From an uncultured bacterium (GTDB lineage Bacteria > Bacillota > Clostridia > Oscillospirales > Oscillospiraceae), in NCBI GenBank assembly GCA_947643715.1, contig CANRXB010000014.1:1-58104 (forward strand): a stretch of 58,104 nt of DNA. The letters are read 5' to 3'. The translations under genes and the position numbers were made by a program. The notes below the pieces were generated by a model. It searched no databases. It worked only from the letters and a program-made list of their open reading frames with translations, and had not been told where the DNA came from. Of this stretch, positions 48,485 through 57,646 are shown piece after piece. Position 1 is the stretch's first letter. Each line of letters opens with the position of its first letter.

Positions 48485-49948
48485 ATGAGCTCTATGGGGA
48501 GCGTGACGAGGAGGCTCTTACTGGTCTGCCTCGCGGCGGTGATGGTCTGTGTTTTGGCGGGGTGCGGGGACCGCAGCCCGTTGGACCCGAAGGATCCGGT
48601 GTCCCTCACGGTCTGGCATTATTATAATGGTACCCAGCAGGCCGCGTTCGACGCGCTGGTGGAGGGATTCAACGACACTGTGGGACGGGAGCTGGGCATC
48701 TATGTCCAGAGCTATTCCCAGGGCTCTGTCTCCGACCTGGAGACGGCGGTGCGCGCCGCCATCGACGGGAAGGTGGGCGCGGACCCCATGCCGGACATCT
48801 TCTCCTCCTATGCGGACACCGCCTATGAGGTGGAGCAGGCGGGCGCCCTGGCCGATCTGTCCAGATATCTCGACCAGGAGGATCTGGACCGGTACGTGGA
48901 GTCTTACATCGAGGAGGGCCGCATCGCCGCCGACGGCACCATCCGGATCTTCCCCACGGCGAAGTCCACGGAGATCATGATGATCAACAAGACGGACTGG
49001 GAGCCCTTCGCAGCGGCGACGGGGGCCAGCCTGGAGGACCTGAGGACCATAGAGGGCGTCGCAGACACCGCCCGGGCGTACTATGAGTGGACGGACGGCC
49101 TCACCCCCGAGATACCGGAGGACGGGAAGGCGTTCTATGGCCGGGACGCGGTGGCCAACTATTTCATCATCGGGATGCAGCAGCTCGGCGTGGAGATCTT
49201 CCAAGTGGAGAACGGCGAGATGACCTTGAACGTGCCCAAGGAGGAGCTGCGGCGCCTGTGGGAGAACTATTATGTGCCGATGGTCAAGGGATACTTCGGG
49301 GCTTACGGTTCCTTCCGCTCCGACGACGTCAAGACGGGGGACATCCTGGCCTATACCGGATCGACCACCTCGGCCATGTATTTCCCCGACCAGGTGGAGC
49401 TGGACGACGGCAGCTATCCCATCGACTACATCGTGATGGAAGCGCCCGTGTTCCAGGACGCCCGGCGCTTTGCCGTGCAGCAGGGGGCGGGCATGGTGGT
49501 CAGCAAGTCGGACGAGCGGCACGAGTACGCGGCCGTGGAGTTCCTGAAGTGGTTCACACAGCCGGACCATAACCTGCGCTTCGGCTGCGTGTCCGGCTAC
49601 CTGCCGGTGACGAAGGAGGCGGGCAGCGTCCAGCGGCTGGAGCAGGCGATCGAAGAGCAGGAGTTGTCGGTGGCGCCCAAGACCTATGACTGTCTGACCA
49701 CCATCTTCGATGCGATGGAGGGCATGACCCTGTATACCAACAAGAGCTTCCGGAACGGTTCCGCGGCGCGCAAGGTGCTGGAGCGCCACCTCGCGGACCG
49801 TGCGGCTGAGGACCGTGCGGCCGTGGCGGAGGCCATCGCCCGGGGCGAGAGCCTGGAGGAAGCATCGGCAGAGTATGTGAGCGAGAGCTCCTTCGAGGAT
49901 TGGTACGCATCTTTTTGCAGCGCTCTGGACGCCGTGGTGAACGAATAA
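48485..49948 (+). CDS. Extracellular solute-binding lipoprotein (family 1, sugar type)
   Basis: A 487-aa lipoprotein: basic start, hydrophobic core (LLLVCLAAVMVCVLAGC) and lipobox LAGC with the lipidated Cys at about residue 26. The mature part opens with VSLTVWHYYNG, typical of carbohydrate-binding family 1 proteins, and carries FPTAKSTEIMMINK and the closed two-lobe layout. No ABC permease genes follow; instead a giant sensor kinase starts 7 nt after the stop. It therefore may act as a ligand-presenting co-receptor for the kinase rather than in transport. AAGGGGAG lies about 9 nt before the ATG. Confidence 0.88.
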   Translation: MSSMGSVTRRLLLVCLAAVMVCVLAGCGDRSPLDPKDPVSLTVWHYYNGTQQAAFDALVEGFNDTVGRELGIYVQSYSQGSVSDLETAVRAAIDGKVGADPMPDIFSSYADTAYEVEQAGALADLSRYLDQEDLDRYVESYIEEGRIAADGTIRIFPTAKSTEIMMINKTDWEPFAAATGASLEDLRTIEGVADTARAYYEWTDGLTPEIPEDGKAFYGRDAVANYFIIGMQQLGVEIFQVENGEMTLNVPKEELRRLWENYYVPMVKGYFGAYGSFRSDDVKTGDILAYTGSTTSAMYFPDQVELDDGSYPIDYIVMEAPVFQDARRFAVQQGAGMVVSKSDERHEYAAVEFLKWFTQPDHNLRFGCVSGYLPVTKEAGSVQRLEQAIEEQELSVAPKTYDCLTTIFDAMEGMTLYTNKSFRNGSAARKVLERHLADRAAEDRAAVAEAIARGESLEEASAEYVSESSFEDWYASFCSALDAVVNE

Positions 49949-49955
49949 AGATACG

Positions 49956-52900
49956 ATGAGAGACAAGAGCAGAAAGCGGAAGAAAACGACGATCTTCCGC
50001 ATCTTCCTGATACCCTTGATCGCCATCATGGTGGTGCAGGGCGCGATCACCATCGGCACCCTGATCGTCAGGCGGACGGCGAGGACGCTGGAGGAATACT
50101 CCGGCAACATGATGAGCCGCCTGGTGGAGAACCGCAAGGTGATCTTACAGAACGACATGAACCAGCGCTGGTCGTCGATCCACGAGCAGGAGGCGCAGAT
50201 GGACGCGATCCTGGAGGCGTATCTGGAGCGCGAGGGCGTGGGACTGGCGGAGCTGTCCCGTTCCGCCGAGCTGCGCAGCGGGCTGCTGGAGCTGTTGTTC
50301 CCCGAGTGCCTCGACATCGTGCAGAACGATTTCACCACAGGGATCTTCCTGATGCTGACGGGGCTGGACGGGCCGGCCGCCGGAGAGTTCGACGGCTTCT
50401 TCATCCGGGACTCCGATCCGTATACCAACCCGGCCAACCTCACCGACCTGCTGCTGGAGCGGGGGAACAAGCAGCTCTCCAGGATATGGGACATCCCGCT
50501 GGACACCGGCTGGACCACCCGGTTCCGCATGGGCGGCCCGGGGACGAACGACGGGGAGCGGTATATCTATGAGCCTTGGCGGGCTGGCGTGGAGTACCCG
50601 GACGCGGACACGGCCGACCTGGGCTATTGGGCCATGCCCTTTTCCCTGGGGGACGGCATGGCGGACCCCCACGAGATGATCTCATATTCCATCCCCTTGA
50701 GGTATGAGGGGCAGACCTATGCCGTGCTGGGCGTGGAGATCTCCAGCAGGACCCTGTACGATTATTTCCCGGTGGCGGAGCTCAACGACTCCCAGCAGTC
50801 GGGATACATGCTGGCCGTGAAGGGGAGCGAGGGCCGCTACGTCCCTTTGGTGGGCAAGGGGATCCTTTACGATCTGGTCCGGGCCATGGACGGCAGCTTC
50901 ACCCTGAAGGAGACGGGGTATGAGGATCTCGCGCAGGTGGAGGGCGTCACCCTGAACGGACAGCGCATCTATGCCGTGGCGAGCCCCTTGAGACTGTACA
51001 GCAACAACGTCCCCTATGAAGATACGGAATGGGTGCTGCTGGGGCTGGACATGGAGGAGGATCTGTTCGGCATGAGCCGGCAGCTCTACATATGGATGGT
51101 CATCGCGATCCTGATCGGCCTGACCTTCGGCGTGTTCGGCATCTATCTGGTGGTGCGGCACCTGACCATGCCGGTCCAGCAACTGATGCGGTGTATCAGC
51201 GCGGGCCGGGCGGGCCTGCAGGATTTCAAGCCCTCCAACATCCTGGAGATCGACGCGCTCTATGACGTGGTGAACGACCTGACAGAGCAGCAAAAAGAGG
51301 TGGAGAACATCCTCCTGGAAGAGAAGGAACGCTATAAGATGGCGTTGGAATCGTCCAAGGACGTCTTTTTCTCCTATGACCTGCAAAGCCGGACGTTGGA
51401 CATCGTGAACCACAGCACCATGAGCGGACAGTGGCAGTGCAGCGGATCGGGCGACAGCTTCACCGGCCCCGGCTCCATCCACGAGGCGGACCGGACGCAG
51501 GCCGTCAACGCCTTGGAGAGCAAGGCCGACGATCTGTTCGCAGAGTTCCGGATGAAGTGGCCGGAGGACGCGCAGTACACCTGGGTGGCGCTCACAGGCA
51601 AGGTGGTCCACGATACGGACGGGCGGCGCTGGCGGTTGGTGGGGACCATCCATGATATCCAGAAGCAGAAGGAGCGAGAAGCCGAGCAGCTCAGGAGGAC
51701 GACCATGGACGGCGTGACCGGCCTGTATGGGGCCAGCGCCGGCATCAGGGAGCTGACGGAGCGCCGGAAGATCCGGCCGGACGGCGTCATGGTGGATCTG
51801 TTCCTGGACCAGCTCAAGCAGATCAACGAGAAGAACGGCATCGTGTTCGGGGACATGATCCTGGAGGAACTGGGCGAGCTGATCCGGGCGCGGTGCCAGG
51901 AGCTCACCAGACAGACGGGGCGCCGGACGGTGGCCCTGCGCCTGGACCGGGACGAGTTCGTGCTGTGGCTGGAGGGCCAGGGCAGAGCGCAGGCGGCCGA
52001 GTTCGTGGCAGGGCTGCTGGAGGCGTTCCAGGCGCGGTTCCAGGAGGAGACCTTCGATATCCGGATGTGCGCCGGCCTGGCCCGGACGGAGGAGCTGCAC
52101 AGCACCCAGCGGATGATCCGCATGGCGAAGCTGGCCCGGCTCCAGGTGCGTCCCGGCACGAGGCGGTCGTACCTGTTCTATGGGGACGTGCCCGGGGAGC
52201 GCGGCGACCCGCTGCCGCCGATCCAGGAGCATGAGCCGAGCACATTGGGCTATGACGGCAGCGTGAGCCTGGTGTCCGTGGCCTTGGACCTCTTCGGGAA
52301 GGGGGCCGATTTCCCCGCGCAGATGATGCTGATGATCGGGAAGATCGGCAGGGCCTATCAGGCGGAAGGGGTGCTGGTGTCCCTGCTGCGGGCGGACTTC
52401 GATTCCAACTATCTGAGCTACCGGTGGTCCCCCGACGGCGCTGGGGCCGCGGGGACCGTGCGGAAATACAAGAAGGAGGACAAGGACGCCTTTTTCCACT
52501 GGCTGGGCCGGGAGGAGGTGCGGTACTTCTCGCCGGACGACAGCCGGAGGGAGGCGCTGCAGTGTTTCCTGAACGCCGCGCCGGGGCAGCAGGGCATCGT
52601 ACTGCCCATGTATGACAGCGGGAACTATATGGGGAACCTGTGTATCCTGGGCGTCCTGCCGGAGCTTTTGGACGACCCGGAGGAGCACCACGACCTGACG
52701 GAGCTGGGCCGGGTGATCCAGAGCCAGCTCAACCAGCAGCAATCCGACATCGCCAGCAAGGCCAAGTCCGAGTTCCTCTCCCGTATGAGCCATGAGATCC
52801 GCACGCCGATGAACGGCATCATCGGGATGACGGCCATCGCCTTGCAGCAGGGCCAGAGCCGGGAGCGGGTCACGGACTGCCTGCAAAAGATCCAGTCCTC

Positions 52901-53879
52901 GTCCAACTACCTGCTGGGGTTGATCAACGACATCCTGGACATGTCCAAGATCGAGAGCGGGAAGATGAAGCTGGAGCTGTTCGACTTCGATCTGGAGGAG
53001 ATGCTGGACACCATCCAGCAACTGCTCATGCCGCAGATGGCGGCCAAGGAGATCGGGTTCGAGCGGGACGTCACGTTGGCCCACCGCTGGTTCGTCGGGG
53101 ACAGGATGCGCATCAGCCAGGTGCTGATCAACCTGCTGGGCAACGCGGTGAAATTCACCCCGGACGAGGGCCGCATCACCCTGACGGTCCGGGAGGAGCA
53201 CGCCGCCGGAGAGGAGGCGCTGGTCTATTTCGCGGTGGCCGACACGGGGATCGGGATCGCCAAGGAGGAGCAGGAGCGCGTGTTCCGCTCATTCGAGCAG
53301 GCGTCCGGCATGGACCCCTCCAAGCAGCGGGGGACGGGGCTGGGGCTCTCCATCAGCAGCCGGCTGGTACAGATGATGGGCAGCGCCATCCGGCTGGACA
53401 GCGAGCTCGGGAAGGGCAGCACGTTCAGCTTCACCATCCCGCTGGCCCTGGGGGATGAAGTGGAGGCCGGGACGCAGGACGAGGACATCTCGTTCAACGG
53501 ACGCCGGATCTTGGTGGTGGAGGACAACGAGCTGAACGCCGAGATCGCCCAGTGCCTGCTGGAAGAGCGCGATTTCGAGGTGGAATGCGTCCGAGACGGC
53601 GCACAGGCGGTGGAGCGCATCCGCACCACGCGGCCGGGGACCTATGACGTGATCCTGATGGACATCATGATGCCGGTGATGGACGGCTTGGAGGCCACCC
53701 GGGCCATCCGGAGCATGGAACGGGCGGATTGCCGCACCATACCGATCATCGCCATGTCGGCGAACGCCTTCGACGAGGATCTGAAACGATCCGTGGAATG
53801 CGGTATGAACGGACACCTGTCCAAGCCTGTGGAGGTGGATAAGCTGTACCGGGTGTTGGCCGAGGCGCTGCGGAAGTGA
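49956..53879 (+). CDS. Hybrid sensor kinase: Cache-HAMP-PAS-degenerate GGDEF-HK-REC
   Basis: A 1307-aa membrane sensor. TM1 about 13-38; extracellular dCache-like domain 40-370 (YSIPLRYEGQTYAVLGVEIS near 247); TM2 about 379-402; HAMP to 455; PAS-like 465-575; a GGDEF-type fold 580-735 in which the catalytic GGDEF is replaced by LDRDEF at 663-668, so cyclic-di-GMP synthesis is not expected; a GAF-like region 760-920; HisKA/HATPase with His946 in SHEIRTP and G-box GTGLGLSI; receiver 1180-1300 with Asp1236 in LMDIMMP. No DNA-binding output. Coupled to the upstream binding lipoprotein (7 nt), probably its ligand source. No strong ribosome site. Confidence 0.9.
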   Translation: MRDKSRKRKKTTIFRIFLIPLIAIMVVQGAITIGTLIVRRTARTLEEYSGNMMSRLVENRKVILQNDMNQRWSSIHEQEAQMDAILEAYLEREGVGLAELSRSAELRSGLLELLFPECLDIVQNDFTTGIFLMLTGLDGPAAGEFDGFFIRDSDPYTNPANLTDLLLERGNKQLSRIWDIPLDTGWTTRFRMGGPGTNDGERYIYEPWRAGVEYPDADTADLGYWAMPFSLGDGMADPHEMISYSIPLRYEGQTYAVLGVEISSRTLYDYFPVAELNDSQQSGYMLAVKGSEGRYVPLVGKGILYDLVRAMDGSFTLKETGYEDLAQVEGVTLNGQRIYAVASPLRLYSNNVPYEDTEWVLLGLDMEEDLFGMSRQLYIWMVIAILIGLTFGVFGIYLVVRHLTMPVQQLMRCISAGRAGLQDFKPSNILEIDALYDVVNDLTEQQKEVENILLEEKERYKMALESSKDVFFSYDLQSRTLDIVNHSTMSGQWQCSGSGDSFTGPGSIHEADRTQAVNALESKADDLFAEFRMKWPEDAQYTWVALTGKVVHDTDGRRWRLVGTIHDIQKQKEREAEQLRRTTMDGVTGLYGASAGIRELTERRKIRPDGVMVDLFLDQLKQINEKNGIVFGDMILEELGELIRARCQELTRQTGRRTVALRLDRDEFVLWLEGQGRAQAAEFVAGLLEAFQARFQEETFDIRMCAGLARTEELHSTQRMIRMAKLARLQVRPGTRRSYLFYGDVPGERGDPLPPIQEHEPSTLGYDGSVSLVSVALDLFGKGADFPAQMMLMIGKIGRAYQAEGVLVSLLRADFDSNYLSYRWSPDGAGAAGTVRKYKKEDKDAFFHWLGREEVRYFSPDDSRREALQCFLNAAPGQQGIVLPMYDSGNYMGNLCILGVLPELLDDPEEHHDLTELGRVIQSQLNQQQSDIASKAKSEFLSRMSHEIRTPMNGIIGMTAIALQQGQSRERVTDCLQKIQSSSNYLLGLINDILDMSKIESGKMKLELFDFDLEEMLDTIQQLLMPQMAAKEIGFERDVTLAHRWFVGDRMRISQVLINLLGNAVKFTPDEGRITLTVREEHAAGEEALVYFAVADTGIGIAKEEQERVFRSFEQASGMDPSKQRGTGLGLSISSRLVQMMGSAIRLDSELGKGSTFSFTIPLALGDEVEAGTQDEDISFNGRRILVVEDNELNAEIAQCLLEERDFEVECVRDGAQAVERIRTTRPGTYDVILMDIMMPVMDGLEATRAIRSMERADCRTIPIIAMSANAFDEDLKRSVECGMNGHLSKPVEVDKLYRVLAEALRK

Positions 53880-53923
53880 CGCGACGCCCGCGGCGGGCGC
53901 GGCATGGTCGGATGAGGATGGAG

Positions 53924-53972
53924 AAGGACCGGGCCGCATGATGGTCGGACATCATGCGGCCCGGTCCTTTCG
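53924..53972 (+). terminator. Strong bidirectional terminator
   Basis: A 20-bp stem (53924-53943 with 53950-53969) and TTT tail on the plus strand; on the minus strand the tail is TCTCC. It separates the kinase gene (+) from the convergent DUF362 gene (-). Confidence 0.8.
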
Positions 53973-54014
53973 TCGTTGCGCGATGGAAGGGCGCGGGGCT
54001 GTGGACGGACCGCC

Positions 54015-54878
54015 TCAGTCCAGCTCCACCAGCTCGTACTCCCGGCTGCCGATGCCCAGCTCGGCGGCGGCCTCCACGGTATGCACGCCGTTGAGGGACT
54101 CGATGCGCTGGATGAGGTCGCCCTTCCCGGGATCGTCCGAGCGATAGACCAGATCCAGGCACGCCTGGTCCAAGGCCACCGGGTCCAAAGAGGCGAGTAT
54201 GCCGATGTCGCCGATCTTGGGGTCGGCGGCCACGGCGCAGCAATCGCAGTCCACCGACATGTTGCGCATGACGTTGAGGTAGGCCACCTTGCCCTTGAAG
54301 CGGTCGTGGATGGCCCAAGCGGCGTCCGCCATGGCTTCGAGGAAGGAGTCGTGGTCGGAGTCCCAGAACTTCTGCTCGTCTCCCGCGCCGTGGATATGGA
54401 CCTTGCCGTGGGAGGAGGCGATGCCGATGGAGATGTTCTTCAGCGCCCCGCCAAAGCCGCCCATGGGGTGGCCCTTGAAGTGGGAGAGGACCAGCAAAGA
54501 GTCGTAGCGGGTGAGATGCGAGCCCACGAAGTCCTTCGCGATCCGCTTCCCGCAGGGGATGGGCAGCTCCAGTTCGCCCTCCTCGTCCATGATGTCCACC
54601 GGGGCGATGGCGGTCCAGCCGTGGGACTGCATGGTCTCCCAGTGTGCCTTGGTGGTGTCCCGGCTGCCCTCGTAAGCGGTGTTGCACTCCACGATGGTCC
54701 CGCCCACCTTGTCGATCATGGGCTTCATGAAGTCGGGGCGCAGGAAGTTCTGGTTGCCCACCTCGCCGGAGTGGAGCTTGACGGCCACCTTGCCCTCCAG
54801 GGTGACGCCCAGAGCGTCGTAGAGGCGGAGCATGGCGGTGGGGGCGAGGTCGCGGGTGAAATATACGATAGATCTCAT
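54015..54878 (-). CDS. DUF362 domain protein
   Basis: A 287-aa cytoplasmic protein matching the DUF362 pattern: KVAVKLHSGEVGN near 42, SHFKGHPMGGFGGALKNISIG near 142-160, and CDCCAVAADPKIGDIGILAS near 222 with LDPVALDQA after it. Some DUF362 proteins carry a ferredoxin module; this one has only the core, though a Cys cluster CDCC could hold metal. Function unknown in the family. The ATG at 54878 has AGGAGG 5 nt upstream; an earlier Met at 54911 is less likely. Confidence 0.88.
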   Translation of the reverse strand: MRSIVYFTRDLAPTAMLRLYDALGVTLEGKVAVKLHSGEVGNQNFLRPDFMKPMIDKVGGTIVECNTAYEGSRDTTKAHWETMQSHGWTAIAPVDIMDEEGELELPIPCGKRIAKDFVGSHLTRYDSLLVLSHFKGHPMGGFGGALKNISIGIASSHGKVHIHGAGDEQKFWDSDHDSFLEAMADAAWAIHDRFKGKVAYLNVMRNMSVDCDCCAVAADPKIGDIGILASLDPVALDQACLDLVYRSDDPGKGDLIQRIESLNGVHTVEAAAELGIGSREYELVELD

Positions 54879-54914
54879 GATGGTCCTCCTCGTGTATAGA
54901 TTCGTTCGCACTCG

Positions 54915-54943
54915 ATTTTATAGCGATCGCGTCCGGCAGTCAA
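54915..54943 (-). promoter_or_regulatory. Promoter of the DUF362 gene
   Basis: On the minus strand TTGACT (54938-54943), 17-nt spacer, TAAAAT (54915-54920). Confidence 0.7.
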
Positions 54944-55053
54944 GGGGCGTCTCGCCTCTTTTCGCCGGGGCGGAGGGGAGATGGGGCCCCAGGGCCTTAC
55001 GACATCATATCATACTTTCTGGACGGTTCCAAGGGACTTTGTGCTTTTTGCCC

Positions 55054-55082
55054 TTTACAAGTGGGACCGCGTTCTATATAAT
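55054..55082 (+). promoter_or_regulatory. Promoter of prfB
   Basis: TTTACA (55054-55059), 17-nt spacer, TATAAT (55077-55082). The transcript would start near 55089, leaving a leader of about 35 nt. Confidence 0.85.
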
Positions 55083-55121
55083 GATACGGAAAATAACGGC
55101 AGCAGCCGCGGAAGGATGAAC

Positions 55122-55139
55122 ATGAATGCTCCAATTTGA
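55122..55139 (+). other. Mini-ORF overlapping the prfB start, ending UGA-C
   Basis: ATG at 55122 (and at 55116 in the same frame) opens a five-codon frame, MNAPI, ending in TGA at 55137 followed by C. The prfB ATG at 55126 lies inside it in the +1 frame. The ribosome site GGAAGG (55110-55115) is 6 nt from the mini-ORF ATG but 10 nt from the prfB ATG. Confidence 0.4.
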
Positions 55140-56247
55140 CGAATATCGGGTGAAGCTGAACAATCTCAGGCCGGATCTCGAAGCGCTGGGGAAGGCCCTG
55201 GACCTGGATGGGGCGGAGCGGGAGCTGAGCGAGCTCAATGCCCAGTCTGCCGCCGACGGGTTCTGGGACGACGTGGAGAAGGCCCGGAAGGTGCAGCAGC
55301 GGATCAGCCGGCTGGAGGGCAAGATGAACGCCCAGAGCCGCCGCCAGCGGATGTGGGACGATCTGATGACCATGTGCGAGATGGGCAACGAGGAGGAGGA
55401 CGAGTCCCTGCTGGCCGAGGTGGAGAGCGATTACCAAGCCCTGATCGACGACATGGAGACCGCCCGGCTGGCCACCCTCCTGTCCGGCGAGTATGACGGC
55501 GCTCCCGCCATCGTCTCCCTCCAGGCGGGGGCCGGCGGCACCGAGGCCCAGGACTGGGCTCAGATGCTCTACCGCATGTACACCCGTTGGGCGGAGCGCC
55601 ACGGCTTCACGTACTCCATCCTGGACTACCAGGACGGGGACGAAGCGGGGATCAAGTCCGCCGCCATCCGCATCGAGGGGGACAACGCCTACGGTTACCT
55701 CAAGAGCGAGCACGGCGTCCACCGTCTGGTGCGCATCTCGCCCTTCGACGCCAATGCCCGGCGGCAGACCTCCTTCGCCGCGGTGGAGGTGATGCCCGAG
55801 CTGGACGACAGCGTGGAAGTGGATATACGCGATGAGGACATCGAACGCCAGGTGTACCGTTCCTCCGGCGCGGGCGGGCAGCACATCAACAAGACCTCCT
55901 CCGCCGTGCGCCTGATCCATAAGCCCACGGGCATCGTGGTGTCCTGCCAGACGGAGCGATCCCAGTTCCAGAACGAGGCCACCTGTATGCGGATGCTGCG
56001 CTCCAAACTGATGAAGATCAAGGAACAGGAGCATCTGGACAAGATCTCCGACATCAAAGGCACACAGTTGAAGATCGAATGGGGCAACCAGATCCGTTCC
56101 TACGTGTTCATGCCCTACCAGCTCGTGAAGGACAACCGCACCGCGTTCGAGACGTCCAACGTCAACGGTGTGATGGACGGCGATTTGGACGAGTTCATCA
56201 ACGCCTACCTCACCGCCACCGCCACGGGGAACTGGGCCACGAAATGA
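55126..56247 (+). CDS. prfB: Peptide chain release factor 2
   Basis: A 373-aa factor that reads UGA and UAA and triggers peptide release. The codon-recognition tripeptide is SPF at 205-207 and the catalytic GGQ at 250-252. The programmed +1 frameshift found at codon 25/26 of many prfB genes is missing: the aligned position reads AL-DLD (residues 24-28) in one continuous frame, with CTG-GAC in place of CTT-TGA-C. A five-codon frame ending in UGA overlaps the start instead. Good isolated promoter; two hairpins follow. Confidence 0.95.
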   Translation: MLQFDEYRVKLNNLRPDLEALGKALDLDGAERELSELNAQSAADGFWDDVEKARKVQQRISRLEGKMNAQSRRQRMWDDLMTMCEMGNEEEDESLLAEVESDYQALIDDMETARLATLLSGEYDGAPAIVSLQAGAGGTEAQDWAQMLYRMYTRWAERHGFTYSILDYQDGDEAGIKSAAIRIEGDNAYGYLKSEHGVHRLVRISPFDANARRQTSFAAVEVMPELDDSVEVDIRDEDIERQVYRSSGAGGQHINKTSSAVRLIHKPTGIVVSCQTERSQFQNEATCMRMLRSKLMKIKEQEHLDKISDIKGTQLKIEWGNQIRSYVFMPYQLVKDNRTAFETSNVNGVMDGDLDEFINAYLTATATGNWATK

Positions 56248-56257
56248 CGATCGGGCG

Positions 56258-56284
56258 CGTCCCCGGCCATCCCGGCCGGGGACG
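56258..56284 (+). terminator. First hairpin after prfB
   Basis: CGTCCCCGGCC (56258-56268) pairs perfectly with GGCCGGGGACG (56274-56284). No T-run. Confidence 0.45.
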
Positions 56285-56319
56285 TCCCATACGCTCGAAG
56301 GATCCCTGCGGACGCGAAG

Positions 56320-56356
56320 CGGCCCCGGTCATATCTGACCGGGGCCGTTCATCTTG
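56320..56356. terminator. Second hairpin between prfB and the LCP gene
   Basis: A perfect 12-bp stem (56320-56331 with 56336-56347) with loop TATC and a T-rich tail TTCATCTTG on the plus strand. Probably ends prfB; it also lies just after the convergent LCP gene. Confidence 0.7.
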
Positions 56357-56366
56357 TATCGAGGGT

Positions 56367-57404
56367 TCAGGGGTGGACGATGTCCAGGGCGCTGGCAGGG
56401 ACCTCCTCCTGGTAGATGCCCAGGCCGTTGACCATCTCCAGCACCGCCTCGTCGTCGAGCTGCCAGTAGGGGCTGATCCACTCCCCTTCCAGCGAGCCGG
56501 TGTCCAGCGCCGTGTCCAGGTCCATGCCGATGGCCTGGGTGCCGAAATACACCATGTCGCTCAGCGGCATGTCGGTGCTCACATACCGGCTGAAGGTGTC
56601 GATGAGGGAGGTGACCTTGGATACGTTGGACGGGGTGATGGTCTGCTTGGCCAAGGCGGTGAGGAAGGCTCGCTGAGTGGCGGTGCGGCCGATGTCGGCG
56701 CTGGCGTAGCAGTTGCGGCAGCGCATGACGCCCACGGCGTCCTTGCCGTAGAGCTTCTGGTAGCCCGCCTTGACGTGGATGGACAGATCCTGGTACGGAT
56801 CTTCGTAATCCATGTCCACCGGCACGTCGAACCACACCCCGCCGATCTGATCCACGATGGACTCGAACGCCTTCAGGTTCACCGATACCCAGTAGTCCAC
56901 CGGGATGCCCAGCAGGCTCTTCACGGCCTTCACGACGCCCTCCTCGCCATTGGCGTAAAGGGAGTTGATCTTACGGTACTTGCCGTTGGCGTACACCACC
57001 GTGTCCCGCGGGATGGAGATGAGGGAGGCGGTCTTGGCCCTGGTGTCGAACACGCCCAGCATGATGGTATCGGTGCCGCCCTGATCGGCTACCCCCAGCA
57101 GCAGGCAGGTGTACACCCCTTCCCGGCGGGTGAGCACCAGGGGAGTGGGCGTGGGGGAGGGGGAGGGGTCGGCGGAGCTGTCCGGATCGGCCGGGCCTAC
57201 CGAGGGTGCGGAGATGTCCTCGCGCCAGCCGGGCTCGATGGTGACCTGAGAGTCCACCGTGGGCTCGGGGGCGAACACGTTCAGCGCTGCGTAGCTCACC
57301 ACCACGATCAGAGAGAGGATGAACAGCACGATGTACAGGCCCTTGAGCATACGGCCGAGGGGAGAGGAACGGCGCTTGGCTTTTCGTTTGGCTGGATGGC
57401 TCAT
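56367..57404 (-). CDS. LytR-CpsA-Psr (LCP) family cell-wall ligase
   Basis: A 345-aa membrane-anchored protein. A basic N-terminus (AKRKAKRRSS) and one membrane helix at about 21-45 place the rest outside. A Pro/Ser/Asp linker covers 58-92. The LCP domain (about 97-290) has GTDTIMLGVFD, SIPRDTVV with the conserved Arg-Asp pair, and NSLYANG, with a conserved Arg in MRCRN. LCP enzymes attach wall teichoic acids or other glycopolymers to peptidoglycan. It could make the polymer that SLH domains bind, which is inference. AAAGGACG lies about 10 nt before the ATG. Confidence 0.92.
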   Translation of the reverse strand: MSHPAKRKAKRRSSPLGRMLKGLYIVLFILSLIVVVSYAALNVFAPEPTVDSQVTIEPGWREDISAPSVGPADPDSSADPSPSPTPTPLVLTRREGVYTCLLLGVADQGGTDTIMLGVFDTRAKTASLISIPRDTVVYANGKYRKINSLYANGEEGVVKAVKSLLGIPVDYWVSVNLKAFESIVDQIGGVWFDVPVDMDYEDPYQDLSIHVKAGYQKLYGKDAVGVMRCRNCYASADIGRTATQRAFLTALAKQTITPSNVSKVTSLIDTFSRYVSTDMPLSDMVYFGTQAIGMDLDTALDTGSLEGEWISPYWQLDDEAVLEMVNGLGIYQEEVPASALDIVHP

Positions 57405-57473
57405 GGATGCGGCGTCCTTTCAAAGCTGGGCTGTCGAAAGCCCTCATATCATGTCGATCTTATAGTGTCCCCT

Positions 57474-57502
57474 AGTATAACGGAGTCCATCGCAAAAAAC
57501 AA
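57474..57502 (-). promoter_or_regulatory. Promoter of the LCP gene
   Basis: On the minus strand TTGTTT (57497-57502), 17-nt spacer, TATACT (57474-57479). Confidence 0.65.
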
Positions 57503-57549
57503 GAGGGCGAAGGTCAATAAATGGTAAATAAATCGTATCCATCCTGCCC

Positions 57550-57578
57550 TTGACATTGTGGGCTTTGCCAGCTAAAAT
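57550..57578 (+). promoter_or_regulatory. Promoter of the terminal lipoprotein gene
   Basis: TTGACA (57550-57555), 17-nt spacer, TAAAAT (57573-57578). The leader contains a GGGGC/GCCCC hairpin around 57611-57623. Confidence 0.8.
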
Positions 57579-57646
57579 CTAATCTATCCCATTTTTAGGC
57601 CGTTTGAGGCGGGGCCCCGCCCCGTCCTCCAGGAGAAAGGAACACT

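Noticed and set aside
55126-55210. A classical RF2 programmed frameshift at codons 25-26
   Set aside because: The frame is open through the position; CTG-GAC replaces CTT-TGA-C and no internal Shine-Dalgarno precedes it.
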